Notes under the pieces: generated by a model
The model's input: only the letters and a program-made list of their open reading frames with translations
What the model was told of the DNA's origin: nothing
Database searches by the model: none
Shown here: one piece after another, positions 17,049-26,354 of the stretch
How positions within the stretch are numbered: the first letter of the stretch is position 1
Layout of the letters: each line of letters opens with the position of its first letter
Program-made: the position numbers and the translations under genes
From: Algoriphagus sp.
GTDB lineage: Bacteria > Bacteroidota > Bacteroidia > Cytophagales > Cyclobacteriaceae
Length of the DNA stretch: 33,534 bases
Direction: 5' to 3'
Assembly: GCF_029254265.1 (NCBI RefSeq)
Contig: NZ_JAQWXX010000072.1
Span: 1-33,534 of the forward strand

Positions 17049-17089
17049 TCCCCTAAATTAGTGGCTTCAGTTGGTTTCATTTCCGAAGG

Positions 17090-17150
17090 TTAACACTCGT
17101 TAACAGTGCTTAACTTATGGTTTGATTTCTTTTGATTTGGTTTGTATCAA
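17090..17150. promoter_or_regulatory. Two sets of 10-bp-period direct repeats, likely response-regulator operator
   Basis: In the 205-nt region between the divergent kinase and GLPGLI genes, TTAAC recurs exactly every 10 bp at 17090, 17100 and 17110. Directly after, TTTGATTT recurs at 17121 and 17131 and continues as TTTGTATC at 17141, again with 10-bp period. Tandem direct repeats on one helix face are the classic binding pattern of dimeric OmpR/PhoB regulators, and such a regulator is encoded next door. No clear Bacteroidota promoter (TAnnTTTG) was identified, though TACCTTTA before the GLPGLI gene is one mismatch away. Confidence 0.6.
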
Positions 17151-17253
17151 ACAAAAAAGCTATGAAATCTAAGATAATTTCAAATCCCCACCTAGGTGTT
17201 TGCAAGCTATGTGAGAGTATCTGGCTTACCTTTAAAAATCAAATTATTACAAG

Positions 17254-18090
17254 ATGAAAAAAATAATATTCCTTCTCCTCGTTGCTTTTTCCTTTCAGGG
17301 AATACTTGACACCGCATCTGCCCAAGGCTTAACAGGTAGAGTCAATTACAAAACTTCTGCGGCTTTTAAATTCTCGATGGATAGCACCACTATGGCACCT
17401 GAAGTCATCGCCGATCTCCAAAAGCAATTAAAGAAGCAAATGGAGCGCGAATACACACTTGCCTTTACACAGGCAGAATCAAACTGGAAACAAGTGGAAA
17501 GCTTAGGCGCTGGCCCTGCAACAGCTTCAGCTGGTGGAGCACAGATCGTGATCCAAACTGGAAATGAAGATCGGTTGCTGTATAAAAATATTGGTTCTCA
17601 ATCTTTCATCGAAGAAGAAGATTTGATGGGTAAACCATTTTTGGTTCAGGATAGCCTTCCGGTTTACGACTGGGAATTGACTGGAAACACCAAGAAAATC
17701 GGTGAATATGAAGTACAGGAAGCAAAGTATTCGCGCATCGTGGACAGCAAGCGATTTTCGATGGGAATGGAGGAAATGGAAGTAAGCAAGGACACGATAA
17801 ATGTTACGGCTTGGTTTGCACCTCAAATTCCTGTAAGTCATGGCCCCGCAGATTTTTGGGGATTGCCGGGTTTGATTCTGGAATTGCAAAATGAGGGCAT
17901 GACCTATATCGCTGAGCGAATCGTGCTTAATCCATCTGAACCTGTCGAGATCGAAGTGCCAAAGAAAGGCGAAAAGATCGGCCGCGAAGCATATAGGGCT
18001 TTGGCAGACGAGAAAATGAAAGACATGATGAAGCGCTATAATGGTAAGCCGGGTGAAGGAAATCGAATGGAAATACGGATAAGTAACTGA
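17254..18090 (+). CDS. GLPGLI family protein
   Basis: 278 aa secreted protein; signal peptide 1-23 ending in SAQ. The family signature GLPGLI appears as FWGLPGLILEL near 208-218, followed by the usual strand in which an ester- or lipid-like ligand is proposed to bind (biochemistry unknown). GLPGLI proteins in Bacteroidota usually sit next to carboxypeptidase-regulatory/TonB-like outer-membrane proteins, as here (gene at 18216). The first third carries a Lys/Gln-rich stretch (about 53-67, DLQKQLKKQMERE) likely to be helical. It is transcribed away from the two-component operon, whose regulator probably controls it. Confidence 0.9.
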   Translation: MKKIIFLLLVAFSFQGILDTASAQGLTGRVNYKTSAAFKFSMDSTTMAPEVIADLQKQLKKQMEREYTLAFTQAESNWKQVESLGAGPATASAGGAQIVIQTGNEDRLLYKNIGSQSFIEEEDLMGKPFLVQDSLPVYDWELTGNTKKIGEYEVQEAKYSRIVDSKRFSMGMEEMEVSKDTINVTAWFAPQIPVSHGPADFWGLPGLILELQNEGMTYIAERIVLNPSEPVEIEVPKKGEKIGREAYRALADEKMKDMMKRYNGKPGEGNRMEIRISN

Positions 18091-18096
18091 TAAGCA

Positions 18097-18138
18097 GGAA
18101 GACGGAAGACAGGAGACGGAAGACCGAAGACGGATGCC
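18097..18138. repeat. 7-bp tandem repeat (GGAAGAC unit), six copies
   Basis: In-register heptamers: GGAAGAC, GGAAGAC, AGGAGAC, GGAAGAC, CGAAGAC and GGATGCC. It fills part of the 125-nt gap between the GLPGLI gene and the outer-membrane protein gene and starts 6 nt after the stop codon. Three units are identical, so it is the best-preserved copy of the heptamer repeats in the window. Confidence 0.85.
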
Positions 18139-18215
18139 TGTACTTCCCTAAATAGCATTGACCGTCCGATTCAATATTTATTTCTATAAGGAGTTAAGAA
18201 AACTAAACCAACACC

Positions 18216-20897
18216 ATGTCTTTTTTAAGAAAAACACTCGGAATCAGCCTTTTTTTGCTGATTTCCATTCCTTCCTTTGCCCAAAATAGATTGTTGATCG
18301 GCCAGGTATTGGACACGCTGAATCAACCAATTCCGTATGCAAATGTCGTAGCGATCAATCAGAATACTCAAAAAATCGGTGGATTTGGAATTTCTGATAT
18401 CTCCGGAAGATTCAAAATTTCACTGACAACAGGTTCAGAATTCTTGCTTCGAGTTTCTTTTGTCGGCTATAAGCAGTTTGAGCGAGTGATCAAAGAGTGG
18501 TCCCCAGAGGAGCAGATGCAGATTATCCTGTCCCAGGATGAAACTATGCTGGATCAGGTAGAAGTGGTGACTGAGTTGCCGATTACTATGAAAGGGGATA
18601 CGCTGACCTATAAGACGGATGCGTTTACCACTGGTACCGAGCGCAAATTGGAAGATGTTTTGGATAAGCTCCCTGGCTTTGAAGTGGATGACAACGGCGA
18701 GGTAAAAGTTCAAGGAAAAAAGGTGGACAAGGTTATGGTGGATGGCAAACCCTTCTTTGATGGAGATACTAAACTAGCCACTAAAAATCTACCTGCAAAT
18801 GCGGTAGATCGTGTTCAGGTTTTAAAAAATTTCAACGAAGTTGCTCCAACTCGGGGATTGGACAACAACGAGACGCTAGCTTTGAATATCCAATTGAAGG
18901 AAGGGAAAAAGAATCTGGTATTTGGAGATTTGGCAGCAGGAGCTGGGCCAAAAGAACGCTACTTAGGTCATGCCAATGCATTTTATTATGCTCCGAAACT
19001 CAATCTTAATTTAATTGCCGATGCCAATAATGTGGGTGAACTGGCTTTCACCCTTCAGGATTACTTTCGCTTTAGCGGAGGTCTGTCAGGATTGGGTGGG
19101 CGAACAGGTTCATCGGTCAGCCTAAGCGGGGATGATATGGGGATTCCAATGGCGCAGCGAAACAATGCACGTGATCTAGTGACCAATCTGGCGGCATTGA
19201 ACTTAAATTATTCCCCAAGTGCAAAATGGCGACATGCCGGATTTGCCATTGGTTCCACTTCTAAAAATCAACTTGGAAGTTCTTCCCAGCGGACGTATTT
19301 AAGTTCTGAAACGGATAATCAGGAATTACTTACTTCGGCAAATCGGGTAGAAAATGCTTCCGGAATGTTGAAGTATGCAGCAACTTATACTCCGAAAGAA
19401 GAAACATATGTCAAGTATAGCATCTTTGGAAAGGTCGCTGATATCTCCACCAACAGCCTGCTCAATTCAAACTTTGCGCAGCAAAATCGACAAATTGGAA
19501 CCCTGCAAGAGCGGACGCCATACAGTATCCAACAGAAAGGGGAGTGGTATCATGCACCTTCCGACAAGCGAGTTTACTCTGTGGAGGTCAACTGGGAAAA
19601 GAAATTTATCGATCCGCTTTATGATCTGATAAGTAATCAGAACCCATTTCAGGGCCTCTTCCCAATTTTTGATCAAGATCGCTACCGGTTTTTGCAAAAT
19701 CAGGAGATTAACACTGGGGTTTTTGAAGGCGCCTTTAATTACTATCAAATCCTGAATCCGACGAATCATCTGAATTGGAGTTTGGGTTTTCAGCGAACTA
19801 ATCAGCGAATGACTTCCCAATTGGAATTGGATTCAGATCTGCCTGCGGAAGGTTTGGAAGCCTTTCAAAATGACAATCGCTTTGGCTTTCAGGATCTTTA
19901 CCTTGGTATGACCTATAAAACCAAATGGAAATCAGTCATTATCAGCCCGTCGGTTTATGCCCATCGCTATGCTTGGCAGGATGAGCAATTTGGTCAAGAA
20001 CAAAGTCAATCTAAGTTTTTGCTGCTTCCAAATCTGTATTCCAAGTGGGCTATCACTAGCAATCGCTCCTTGACCTACCGATTTGGTAGTTCGGTGAATT
20101 TTATGGATATCCAAAAACTAGCGCAAGGATTGATTATTCAGGATTACAATTCCATTTTTCAGGGGAATAGAATGCTTGAGAATGGCTTGTATTTCAGTCA
20201 TAATCTGGATTACAATCACTTCGACTTCTTTTCAGCTTTCAATCTTTCCGGAGGTTTGAACTGGACCCGAAAGCAAAATGATTTGGTAAATACTACCAAT
20301 TTCGAAGGAATCAATCGCTTGGTCAGTATTCAAAATATTGAGCCAGTCAATGAAACTTTGACCGGAAGAGTGGAGGCGGACAAGCGATTTGAAAAGTTCA
20401 AGGTCAGTGCTGGGGGGAATTGGAATACTTTTTCTACCAATACACTTTTGGATGATCGCTTGAATGAAAATAGTCAATTCTCCCATACCTATGATTTTCG
20501 GATTACCACGACCTTTTTCAAAAAGCTGGAAGTGGATTTAAAGTATGAATGGAATCAGAATTTCTACCAATCTGCCAATATCAAAAATACCTTCAATACC
20601 CATAGCCCAAGTATAGAAATCGATCTGGATATCTGGAAAGGCTTAAAGTTGAATTCGGATTACACTTACAATGCCTACTTCAATCAGCAGGCAGGCACCA
20701 AAAGTGAATTTGAATTTTTAAATGCCTTTCTCAGCTATCAAGGCAAATCCAGTCCTTGGGAATTCCGATTGACCGTATGGAATATTCTGGATACGCGCTC
20801 GATCCGAAGAGATAGTTTTTCGGAGAACCTGATCAGCACCTATTCCTATTTGGTGCAGCCGAGGTATGGATTGTTTACGGTGAAGTGGGATATCTAA
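18216..20897 (+). CDS. TonB-dependent-receptor-like outer-membrane beta-barrel protein
   Basis: 893 aa. Signal peptide 1-22 (SFAQ), then a carboxypeptidase-D-regulatory-like beta-sandwich (about 25-110: GQVLDTLNQPIPYANVVAIN, GISDISGRFKI). A plug-like domain follows (LEDVLDKLPGFEVDDNGEVK, about 145-165, then VDGKPFFDGD and AVDRVQVLKNF), and a long barrel of about 600 residues rich in aromatic, alternating strands. This is the reduced TonB-receptor type that accompanies GLPGLI genes; no clear TonB box is seen, so it may work as a peptide or protein transporter rather than a siderophore receptor. Likely co-regulated with the GLPGLI gene. It ends just before a strong bidirectional terminator. Confidence 0.85.
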   Translation: MSFLRKTLGISLFLLISIPSFAQNRLLIGQVLDTLNQPIPYANVVAINQNTQKIGGFGISDISGRFKISLTTGSEFLLRVSFVGYKQFERVIKEWSPEEQMQIILSQDETMLDQVEVVTELPITMKGDTLTYKTDAFTTGTERKLEDVLDKLPGFEVDDNGEVKVQGKKVDKVMVDGKPFFDGDTKLATKNLPANAVDRVQVLKNFNEVAPTRGLDNNETLALNIQLKEGKKNLVFGDLAAGAGPKERYLGHANAFYYAPKLNLNLIADANNVGELAFTLQDYFRFSGGLSGLGGRTGSSVSLSGDDMGIPMAQRNNARDLVTNLAALNLNYSPSAKWRHAGFAIGSTSKNQLGSSSQRTYLSSETDNQELLTSANRVENASGMLKYAATYTPKEETYVKYSIFGKVADISTNSLLNSNFAQQNRQIGTLQERTPYSIQQKGEWYHAPSDKRVYSVEVNWEKKFIDPLYDLISNQNPFQGLFPIFDQDRYRFLQNQEINTGVFEGAFNYYQILNPTNHLNWSLGFQRTNQRMTSQLELDSDLPAEGLEAFQNDNRFGFQDLYLGMTYKTKWKSVIISPSVYAHRYAWQDEQFGQEQSQSKFLLLPNLYSKWAITSNRSLTYRFGSSVNFMDIQKLAQGLIIQDYNSIFQGNRMLENGLYFSHNLDYNHFDFFSAFNLSGGLNWTRKQNDLVNTTNFEGINRLVSIQNIEPVNETLTGRVEADKRFEKFKVSAGGNWNTFSTNTLLDDRLNENSQFSHTYDFRITTTFFKKLEVDLKYEWNQNFYQSANIKNTFNTHSPSIEIDLDIWKGLKLNSDYTYNAYFNQQAGTKSEFEFLNAFLSYQGKSSPWEFRLTVWNILDTRSIRRDSFSENLISTYSYLVQPRYGLFTVKWDI

Positions 20898-20906
20898 AAA
20901 TCAAAA

Positions 20907-20934
20907 AAGGCTGAGAAAATTAATTCTCAGCCTT
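20907..20934. terminator. Bidirectional terminator between convergent genes
   Basis: Perfect 11-bp stem AAGGCTGAGAA (20907-20917) and TTCTCAGCCTT (20924-20934) with loop AATTAA. An A run precedes it and T-rich sequence follows, so it can serve both the outer-membrane protein gene (plus) and the YceI gene (minus). Confidence 0.85.
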
Positions 20935-20955
20935 CTTACTTTAGTCTTTTTAAAC

Positions 20956-21540
20956 TTAAGGAGTAGCAACCAATTTCACATCCAACTTCACTTCGTCATA
21001 GATCAACTTATCAGCCAGATCTTCGAAATAAGAACCAGAACGATACTTGATGTCGTAATGCGTTCTGTCAAACTTGATCTCTGCAGTAGTAGTGATGGTG
21101 CCATTGCTTGCAATTACTGTTGCAGGAAAAGTAACTGGTTTGGTGATTCCTTTGATGGTAAGGTCACCGGTGATTTCGTGGTTATTTCCTCCCGTGCTCT
21201 TTACACTTTTGATCTTTAAAGTAGATTTCCCAAACTTCTCCACGGAAAAGAAATCATCAGATTTCAAGTGACCTGTAAGTTTTTGATTTGAGCCAGCGTC
21301 GGTGATATCTTCTACGGTTAGATTTTTCATATCCATCTCGAAAGTTCCGCCAGTGATTTTGCCATCAGCATAATCAAGATTTGCAGAAGATATAGGGACT
21401 TTACCGAAGTGAGAACCTGTGACTTTCGAAGCATGCCAGGTCACTGAACTTTCAGTGATATTTACTTTTACTGGAGCAGGATTTTCAGAAAGGGAAAGTA
21501 AAGTCCCCAAGGCGAAAATAAGAGTGGTAATAAGTTTCAT
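20956..21540 (-). CDS. YceI family periplasmic lipid-binding protein
   Basis: 194 aa with a signal peptide (about 1-20). The mature part is a YceI lipocalin-like barrel: ITESSVTWHASKVTGSHFG (28-46) is the characteristic first block, followed by LTGHLKSDDFFSVEKFG (about 87-103), HEITGDLTIKGITKPVTFP (about 120-138) and a C-terminal DEVKLDVKLVA strand. Family members bind isoprenoid or polyprenyl lipids in a hydrophobic tunnel; the cargo here is unknown. It is a single-gene unit, with its promoter expected in 21541-21741. Confidence 0.93.
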   Translation of the reverse strand: MKLITTLIFALGTLLSLSENPAPVKVNITESSVTWHASKVTGSHFGKVPISSANLDYADGKITGGTFEMDMKNLTVEDITDAGSNQKLTGHLKSDDFFSVEKFGKSTLKIKSVKSTGGNNHEITGDLTIKGITKPVTFPATVIASNGTITTTAEIKFDRTHYDIKYRSGSYFEDLADKLIYDEVKLDVKLVATP

Positions 21541-21741
21541 ATGTTTATAATTTGTTTTTTAGGGTTAATTTGAAAATTCGATATAGGTTTCTATTTCAAT
21601 GCAGATACATAAAACACGAAAAGAAGGTTTTCTGTTTTTGATGATCGGAAAAAAACCAGTTTTAAAACTTAAATTCTGAAGATGATGTAAAGATCTTGAG
21701 ATTGGAAATGTGGAGACCTAATTTCAGCTTGAAAAAATCAC

Positions 21742-23163
21742 TTAAGCCAATAAATCTAATACCGCTTTCCCTTTGCCATCAGGAGTGGTGTAAAATGGGC
21801 GCTGCTCTATTTCATAATTGAGCTCTTGCGGGATCCCAAGTGCATGGTAAATTGTCTGATGGATACTGTCGATTTTGATAGGATTTTCAATGGTTTTACA
21901 AGGACGCTCATCGGCGGTTTTTCCAAATACATGTCCTCGCTTGATTCCACCCCCAAACATTAGAATCGAACAGCCATCTGTGAAATGTCGGTGCATTCCG
22001 TAGTTTTTTAGGTCCTCGATGATATCTGGGACAGTAACTTGATCTTTTACTTTTAAATCAGGTCTACCTTCGGTAAGCATATCGCGACTGAATTCACTTG
22101 CCAAAATCACCATCGTTCGATCGAGTTTTCCGCTTTGATCCAAATCCCTGATTAATTGCGCGACCGGAACATCAATCATTTTTTTCATATCCTTCAGTCG
22201 GGTATGGCCATTGTCGTGCGTGTCCCAGCCAAAGAATGGTTCGTATTCCGTGGTCACCGTGATGTATCGAGCTCCTTGGTCAACCAATCGTTTTGCCAAA
22301 AGGCAGCCTAAGCCAAACTTTCCTGTATTGTATTTATCGTAGCTTTCTTTCGGCTCCTGGCTGAGATCAAAGGCTTTTGCCTCGGGGGAATTCAGTAGAA
22401 TATAAGCCTGTTCCATGGAGCGCTTGAGGGATTCTTTTTGATAATCCGAACCGAAATCACCCATTGGACCGGCGGCCATTAAATCTTCATAGAGCTTGTT
22501 CCGGCTTTCGAATCGCTTGGTGTCCATTCCTACCGGTGGTCGAACTGCATCCAAACCTGCCGTTGGGTCAGGAATCAGAAATGGGCCGTACTCCGAACCC
22601 AAAAATCCTGCGCTGTGAAAAGCTTTCAATTCTTCACCTTCCCCCACAGTGAACCGCTGACCGATATTGATGAAAGGTGGAATTACTGGATTTAAAGCTC
22701 CTTTTTCTTTTGCAATCCAGCTTCCCAAATGTGGGACGACCACCGACTGAGGCGGTTCGTAGCAGGTGTGAAAATGGTATTGATGTCGGGTGTGTAAAAT
22801 ATGTCCCAAGTCAGCAGCTTGATAGGATCTGATTAGGGTGCCTTTGTCCATTACTGAAGCGATATTTTCCAATCCTTCGGAGAAAAAGATATCATCCAGC
22901 TTCGTAGGGATTCTTGGGAAAGTGCTCAAAACCTCTTTTGATTCCATTCCTTTTCGGAAAGGAGTATATTTTTTTGGGTCAAATGTTTCCGTATGAGCCA
23001 TGCCTCCAGCCATAAAAAGTAAAATCACCGAATCGGCGGTCGTGGTGATTTTGCTTTCGCAAGAACTTAATAATCCCGCTAATGGGCTGCCCATTCCTAA
23101 TGTAGCTAAAGTGGCTGCACTGGTTTTTTTAAGGAAATCTCTGCGACTGTTGGATGAATTCAT
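21742..23163 (-). CDS. DUF1501 family protein, TAT-exported
   Basis: 473 aa, related to the sulfatase/alkaline-phosphatase-like DUF1501 family. The N-terminus has a TAT motif (SRRDFLKK, 6-13) and a lipobox-like LLSSC near 30-34, so it may be a TAT-exported lipoprotein. Family blocks seen: FMAGGMAHTETFDPK (49-63), PHLGSWIAKE, DTHDNGH in the WDTHDNGHTRLKDM segment and LASEFSRD. The DTHDNGH and SEFSRD blocks resemble metal-binding residues of alkaline-phosphatase-like folds; no activity is established. It is 3 nt after the DUF1549/1553 gene and belongs to its operon, a pairing common in Planctomycetes and Bacteroidota. Confidence 0.88.
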   Translation of the reverse strand: MNSSNSRRDFLKKTSAATLATLGMGSPLAGLLSSCESKITTTADSVILLFMAGGMAHTETFDPKKYTPFRKGMESKEVLSTFPRIPTKLDDIFFSEGLENIASVMDKGTLIRSYQAADLGHILHTRHQYHFHTCYEPPQSVVVPHLGSWIAKEKGALNPVIPPFINIGQRFTVGEGEELKAFHSAGFLGSEYGPFLIPDPTAGLDAVRPPVGMDTKRFESRNKLYEDLMAAGPMGDFGSDYQKESLKRSMEQAYILLNSPEAKAFDLSQEPKESYDKYNTGKFGLGCLLAKRLVDQGARYITVTTEYEPFFGWDTHDNGHTRLKDMKKMIDVPVAQLIRDLDQSGKLDRTMVILASEFSRDMLTEGRPDLKVKDQVTVPDIIEDLKNYGMHRHFTDGCSILMFGGGIKRGHVFGKTADERPCKTIENPIKIDSIHQTIYHALGIPQELNYEIEQRPFYTTPDGKGKAVLDLLA

Positions 23164-23166
23164 AAC

Positions 23167-25725
23167 TCAATAAATCATTTGGAACTCAGGTAATAAGAAA
23201 ACTGACCAAAGTAAGTCTTGGGTAGTTGCTACATCGGTTTTTCCGCCATAGAGGCGATCTGCTAATTCTAATTCTTGCACAGTTGGAGCTCTGAGCAAAG
23301 CTTGAGCGAATAATTTTGAAGTCAGTTCTTTCGGGTCTGAATAATTACTAACCCAGCGAGCGCCTCCTTTAGCTAATGCCTCATTCAACCTGATGCCATT
23401 GGTGAGTTCTAAAGCTTGAAGCAAACTCGCTTGAGAATCCCTGCTTGTGGATACGATTTCTCGATTTGGTCTTCCCAATGCAGTGAGAAAAGGATTGTTT
23501 GCCACCAAAGATGCGCGGGCATATTCTTTCTGATTGCCTGATTCAGGAATCAATTCATAAGGTCTAAATCTCACCTCCGCTGAATCAAAAAGTGGGGAAG
23601 CTAAATGACTTACCGCATCGGAAAATTGCTCGGCTGTCATCCTCCTTTGGATTACTCCCTGAAACTTGAATTCGCTGGCCAAAAGCAATTCTGGCGAAGC
23701 GATCAAGATAGATTCACTTTGGTAAATTTTGGAAGAAGTGATTTGAAAAATCAATCGCTTGATATCATAGCCGTTTTCGACGAAATCCGCAGCCAGCCAA
23801 TCCAATAAATCCTGACTCCAAGGCATATTATCCATCTCATCGACTGGCTCCACAATTCCTCGACCCATAAGCTGCTTCCAAATTCGATTGACAAAGGTGT
23901 GGTACAATCTTCCATTGGCAGGCTGTACCAGCTGATCTGCCAACTGGCGAAGCTTGTCGGCTCTGGAAGCTGCGCTATCAATCGTTCCCAGCTCTTCCCA
24001 GAGAATTTTGGTTTTGGCAAATTTCCCGGTTGGGATCTCACATCGACTAATTTCCAAAGTAGAGTCAGCAAAAACATTGGCAAAAGCATAGGCTTCATCC
24101 AACTTCCAATCACTGATGAAACTATCATGGCATGAGGCACATTTGAGATTTAACCCAAGGATGACTTGACCCACATTTTGAGCTGCCTGCATTTCGGTGC
24201 GCTGGCTTGCATTAACAGTTCCCCTCCATCGGATTCCTTCTATAAAGCCTTTAGATTTTTCAGTTGGATTGAGGAGTTCTTTGACTAATTGATCATAGGG
24301 TTTGTTGTCTCTAACTGAGGTATAAAGCCAATCGGTAATGGCAAAGCGACCATTAGTAATGTAGCCCGTTCCAGTGTAGTCGTTTCTCAGAATGTCATTC
24401 CAAAAGGTGAGCCAGTGCTGCGCATAATCATCCTTTCGATCTAATAGTTGCTGAGAAATGACTTGCCTTTTTTGTGGATTCGGATCCTTTTTGAAGCTAT
24501 CCAATTCTTCCGGACTTGGTAAAATCCCTATCACATCCAGGTAGATCCTTTTTAAAAAAGTCCGATCATCGACTGGCTTAGTCCAGTTGATTTCATGGGC
24601 TTGGAAATACTGATCCACCAAACGATCAATTGGATTTTCAAGACCCGGTTTGGAAGCTGGAAGAATAGGTTTCCGAGGTGCTAATTCAGCTTTTCGGTAA
24701 ATAGACTGTTGTGGAACTCCTTCTGGCCATGGAGCTCCTTTTTCTATCCAGAGGGAAAGCAAAGCGATTTCCTCCTTGGTGAGAAGTCTACCCTTAGAAG
24801 GCATTACCTCTTTGTGATTTTTGGAAAGGGAAACCCGCCGGATCAATTCGCTTTGGGAAGGATTTCCGGGTATGATCGCGGCCCCGTTTTCTCCTCCTTC
24901 AAAGACATATTCTTTTTCATCCAATCGGAGCTCACCTTCAATCTTGGAACCTGAATGACATTTGTAGCAATTATGTGCCAATACAGATCGAACATTGGCA
25001 ACCAGAAGCATTTCCTGATCTGAGGAGAGCTCGGAAGTGAATTGGGCAAGATTTAAAGTGAGTGATTCCGGAGCGTCGGAATCTTCATTCCAAGGAAGTT
25101 TTTCCGTCAGAAAATCCTCACCATAAACCAAAGATCCTCCAAAATGCCCCGTAATTCCTACACCGAATCCAACCAGAAAAAGTAAAAATCTATAGATTCG
25201 AATGAGCTGCAATTTCGGTTCAGATTGATTTTTCCAAAGAAAATAAAGCAGAAGAATACTTAAAACTGATGTAGCGATTCCTAGTTTTTTATGGAGTTCA
25301 AGTGTACTTCCAGTTATCCCCTCATTTTCGGCCAAGAGCCAGCCCAAACCGGCTGAAACAATCGCTGAAGCAGCTCCAAAAATCACCATCAACCGAATTG
25401 CTTGGCGCATCGGATGTTGGAATTTTTTAAGGGTAAAAAGCTCCAAGAATCCTGCGAAAATCAATAAGGCAATTGGAAAGTGGGTAAGAATTGGATGAAA
25501 TCTTCCAAGAATCTCCCAAGGCCAAAAAGTAGTTTCGAGGTCCGAGTTTTCAGCTCCAAAAGCAGAAAATGAAACAATAATCCCAAAAGCTGTAAGCAAA
25601 ATGGGATTATGAAGGAATCGACTTAAGTTTTTGAATGGCTTCGAAAGTATCAAAGTAAAGTTGGGAAAAGGGTCAGAAAACTTGAAAAATATAAGAATTC
25701 TGGCTTTAGAAACCATCCTTAACAC
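23167..25725 (-). CDS. DUF1549/DUF1553 multidomain cytochrome-like membrane protein
   Basis: 852 aa. Four hydrophobic segments (about 77-99, 112-132, 149-164, 179-197) form an N-terminal membrane unit with HPILTHFPIA (DUF2231-like). A planctomycete-type cytochrome domain (PSCyt1) follows, with heme motif CYKCH at 253-257 and axial-type MPS near 308. Then DUF1549 (about 365-600, with a second CxxCH, CASCH at 529-533) and DUF1553 to the end. With DUF1501 this is the standard pair, proposed to act in periplasmic redox steps on organic substrates but not characterised in detail. The start at 25725 leaves a long basic leader; a later start is possible. It lies 53 nt after the GlcG-like gene. Confidence 0.85.
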   Translation of the reverse strand: MLRMVSKARILIFFKFSDPFPNFTLILSKPFKNLSRFLHNPILLTAFGIIVSFSAFGAENSDLETTFWPWEILGRFHPILTHFPIALLIFAGFLELFTLKKFQHPMRQAIRLMVIFGAASAIVSAGLGWLLAENEGITGSTLELHKKLGIATSVLSILLLYFLWKNQSEPKLQLIRIYRFLLFLVGFGVGITGHFGGSLVYGEDFLTEKLPWNEDSDAPESLTLNLAQFTSELSSDQEMLLVANVRSVLAHNCYKCHSGSKIEGELRLDEKEYVFEGGENGAAIIPGNPSQSELIRRVSLSKNHKEVMPSKGRLLTKEEIALLSLWIEKGAPWPEGVPQQSIYRKAELAPRKPILPASKPGLENPIDRLVDQYFQAHEINWTKPVDDRTFLKRIYLDVIGILPSPEELDSFKKDPNPQKRQVISQQLLDRKDDYAQHWLTFWNDILRNDYTGTGYITNGRFAITDWLYTSVRDNKPYDQLVKELLNPTEKSKGFIEGIRWRGTVNASQRTEMQAAQNVGQVILGLNLKCASCHDSFISDWKLDEAYAFANVFADSTLEISRCEIPTGKFAKTKILWEELGTIDSAASRADKLRQLADQLVQPANGRLYHTFVNRIWKQLMGRGIVEPVDEMDNMPWSQDLLDWLAADFVENGYDIKRLIFQITSSKIYQSESILIASPELLLASEFKFQGVIQRRMTAEQFSDAVSHLASPLFDSAEVRFRPYELIPESGNQKEYARASLVANNPFLTALGRPNREIVSTSRDSQASLLQALELTNGIRLNEALAKGGARWVSNYSDPKELTSKLFAQALLRAPTVQELELADRLYGGKTDVATTQDLLWSVFLLPEFQMIY

Positions 25726-25778
25726 AGATGCTTTTTATAAATGGAACAGGTTTAACCTATTTCTGACGATGCTGTTGA

Positions 25779-26237
25779 TCAATACTTTGCTATTCCTGCA
25801 GCCGCTATGATTCCATCTTGAGCAGAAGTAACACCCGATACTCCGATACTTCCGACAATCACTCCGTCTTTAAAAATCGGAAGTCCTCCTTCGACTCCAA
25901 CAGCATTTGGAAGTGTTGCTATTCTTGCTCCACCTTCTGCTTTCATGGCGTCTTCAAAGACTTTGGTAGGTCGCTTAAAGAACACGGCAGATTTTGCCTT
26001 TGCCTGAGCAACTTCAATACTTCCGACTTGTACACCATCCATACGTTGCAGGGAAATTAGATTTCCGCCATCATCAAGAATCACGATCACAACATTCCAG
26101 CCTTCGGCCATCGCCTTTTCAGTTGCTGCAGCAGTGATTCGTTGTGCATCTGAAAGCGATAAGTAAGGTTTGGTCTGGGCTTCTGTAAGAGTTAAACCTG
26201 CAAAGAGAAGCAATAGGGAAAGAAGGATTTTCTTCAT
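25779..26237 (-). CDS. GlcG/HbpS family protein
   Basis: 152 aa with a signal peptide (1-20, TEAQ). The GlcG/HbpS fold is recognisable from LSLSDAQRITAAATEKAMAEG (about 26-46), VVIVILDDGGNLISLQRMDG (49-68), KAKSAVFFKRPT (79-90) and the terminal GSIGVSGVTSAQDG. Members bind heme or act as accessory proteins to redox enzymes. It is the first gene of the minus-strand unit with the DUF1549/1553 cytochrome and DUF1501 protein, suggesting a heme or cofactor role there. The divergent promoter region with the next gene is 26238-26354. Confidence 0.88.
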   Translation of the reverse strand: MKKILLSLLLLFAGLTLTEAQTKPYLSLSDAQRITAAATEKAMAEGWNVVIVILDDGGNLISLQRMDGVQVGSIEVAQAKAKSAVFFKRPTKVFEDAMKAEGGARIATLPNAVGVEGGLPIFKDGVIVGSIGVSGVTSAQDGIIAAAGIAKY

Positions 26238-26354
26238 GGTAATTGAGTTAGTTGAATTCTAATTTAGGTCTTTTCAGTGAAAAAGTGGTTCTGCTCTAAT
26301 TGGCATTCAATATCAAAATGTCTATCTTAATCAACCTTATCTAACCCGATCCTT

